Below are positions 58,482 through 58,621 of a stretch of 58,621 nt of DNA, one piece after another (positions within the stretch are counted from its first letter, which is position 1; each line of letters begins with the position of its first letter). The stretch is from Thermoleophilia bacterium (GTDB taxonomy: Bacteria > Actinomycetota > Thermoleophilia > Gaiellales > Gaiellaceae). The stretch covers positions 1-58,621 of the forward strand of contig JAICME010000002.1 in assembly GCA_025929425.1 (NCBI GenBank), written 5' to 3'. The translations under genes were made by a program, and so were the position numbers. Below the pieces are notes generated by a model, which was not told the origin of the DNA, did no database searches, and worked only from the letters and a program-made list of their open reading frames with translations.

Positions 58482-58621
58482 TCTCGAATGACCCGCTGTT
58501 GCGGTGTCTTTCCAGTGATGTGTCCGAGCGGAGAGTCCGATGCCGGCCTGGCGGCCGCTTGCTGGCCTGATCAGAAGCCTGTCCGCGTTCTGAGCGCGTG
58601 ACCCGTCACAGTTCTGCCGCC

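Larger units (their letters stand above)
56483..58494. mobile_element. IS1595-type transposon with passenger gene
   Basis: Transposase plus lipoprotein gene enclosed by GGGTCATTC terminal repeats and a 26-bp perfect inverted repeat. Confidence 0.65.

Noticed and set aside
57732-58601. 289-aa plus-strand ORF
   Set aside because: Antisense to the lipoprotein with clear lipobox and crosses the right inverted repeat; composition not protein-like

Overview
High-GC, actinobacterial-looking chromosomal window (Thermoleophilia-like is my guess and is unverified). It is densely coded on both strands, with one tRNA (CAT anticodon). Main loci, left to right: a truncated serine hydrolase; an HD-GYP response regulator; msrA; an ABC transporter pair; an MFS/ExxE membrane-protein cluster; the tRNA followed by a hairpin-rich non-coding stretch; a divergent Gfo/Idh/MocA pair; a 1400-aa multidomain protein; a sugar ABC transporter with isomerase, kinase and SDR genes; a TetR-regulated MFS pump; a respiratory/stress/metal region (three P-type ATPases, two universal stress proteins, a NarXL-like two-component system, a copper operon and narK-GHJI followed by an NnrS-like gene); and a degenerate right end with an IS1595-type transposon. 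The strongest unusual signal is at 11450..12052 (-). An AhpD/carboxymuconolactone-decarboxylase-like gene is interrupted by an in-frame TGA placed exactly at the second redox Cys (E-x11-C-x2-U-x3-H). It is followed at once by a foldable bacterial SECIS-like hairpin with a GGUC apical loop, so it is a probable selenoprotein that an ORF caller splits. Other notable items: a GreA-like factor whose catalytic tip acids are replaced isosterically (D to N, E to Q); a continuous DMT-transporter::P1B-ATPase fusion; an RnfD/NqrB-like::FG-GAP/UnbV::degenerate haloperoxidase fusion; a transposon with a 26-bp inverted repeat enclosing a lipoprotein passenger gene; and tandem HxHP modules in the copper operon. 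All calls were made by reading the sequence and the supplied ORF translations; no searches were run.
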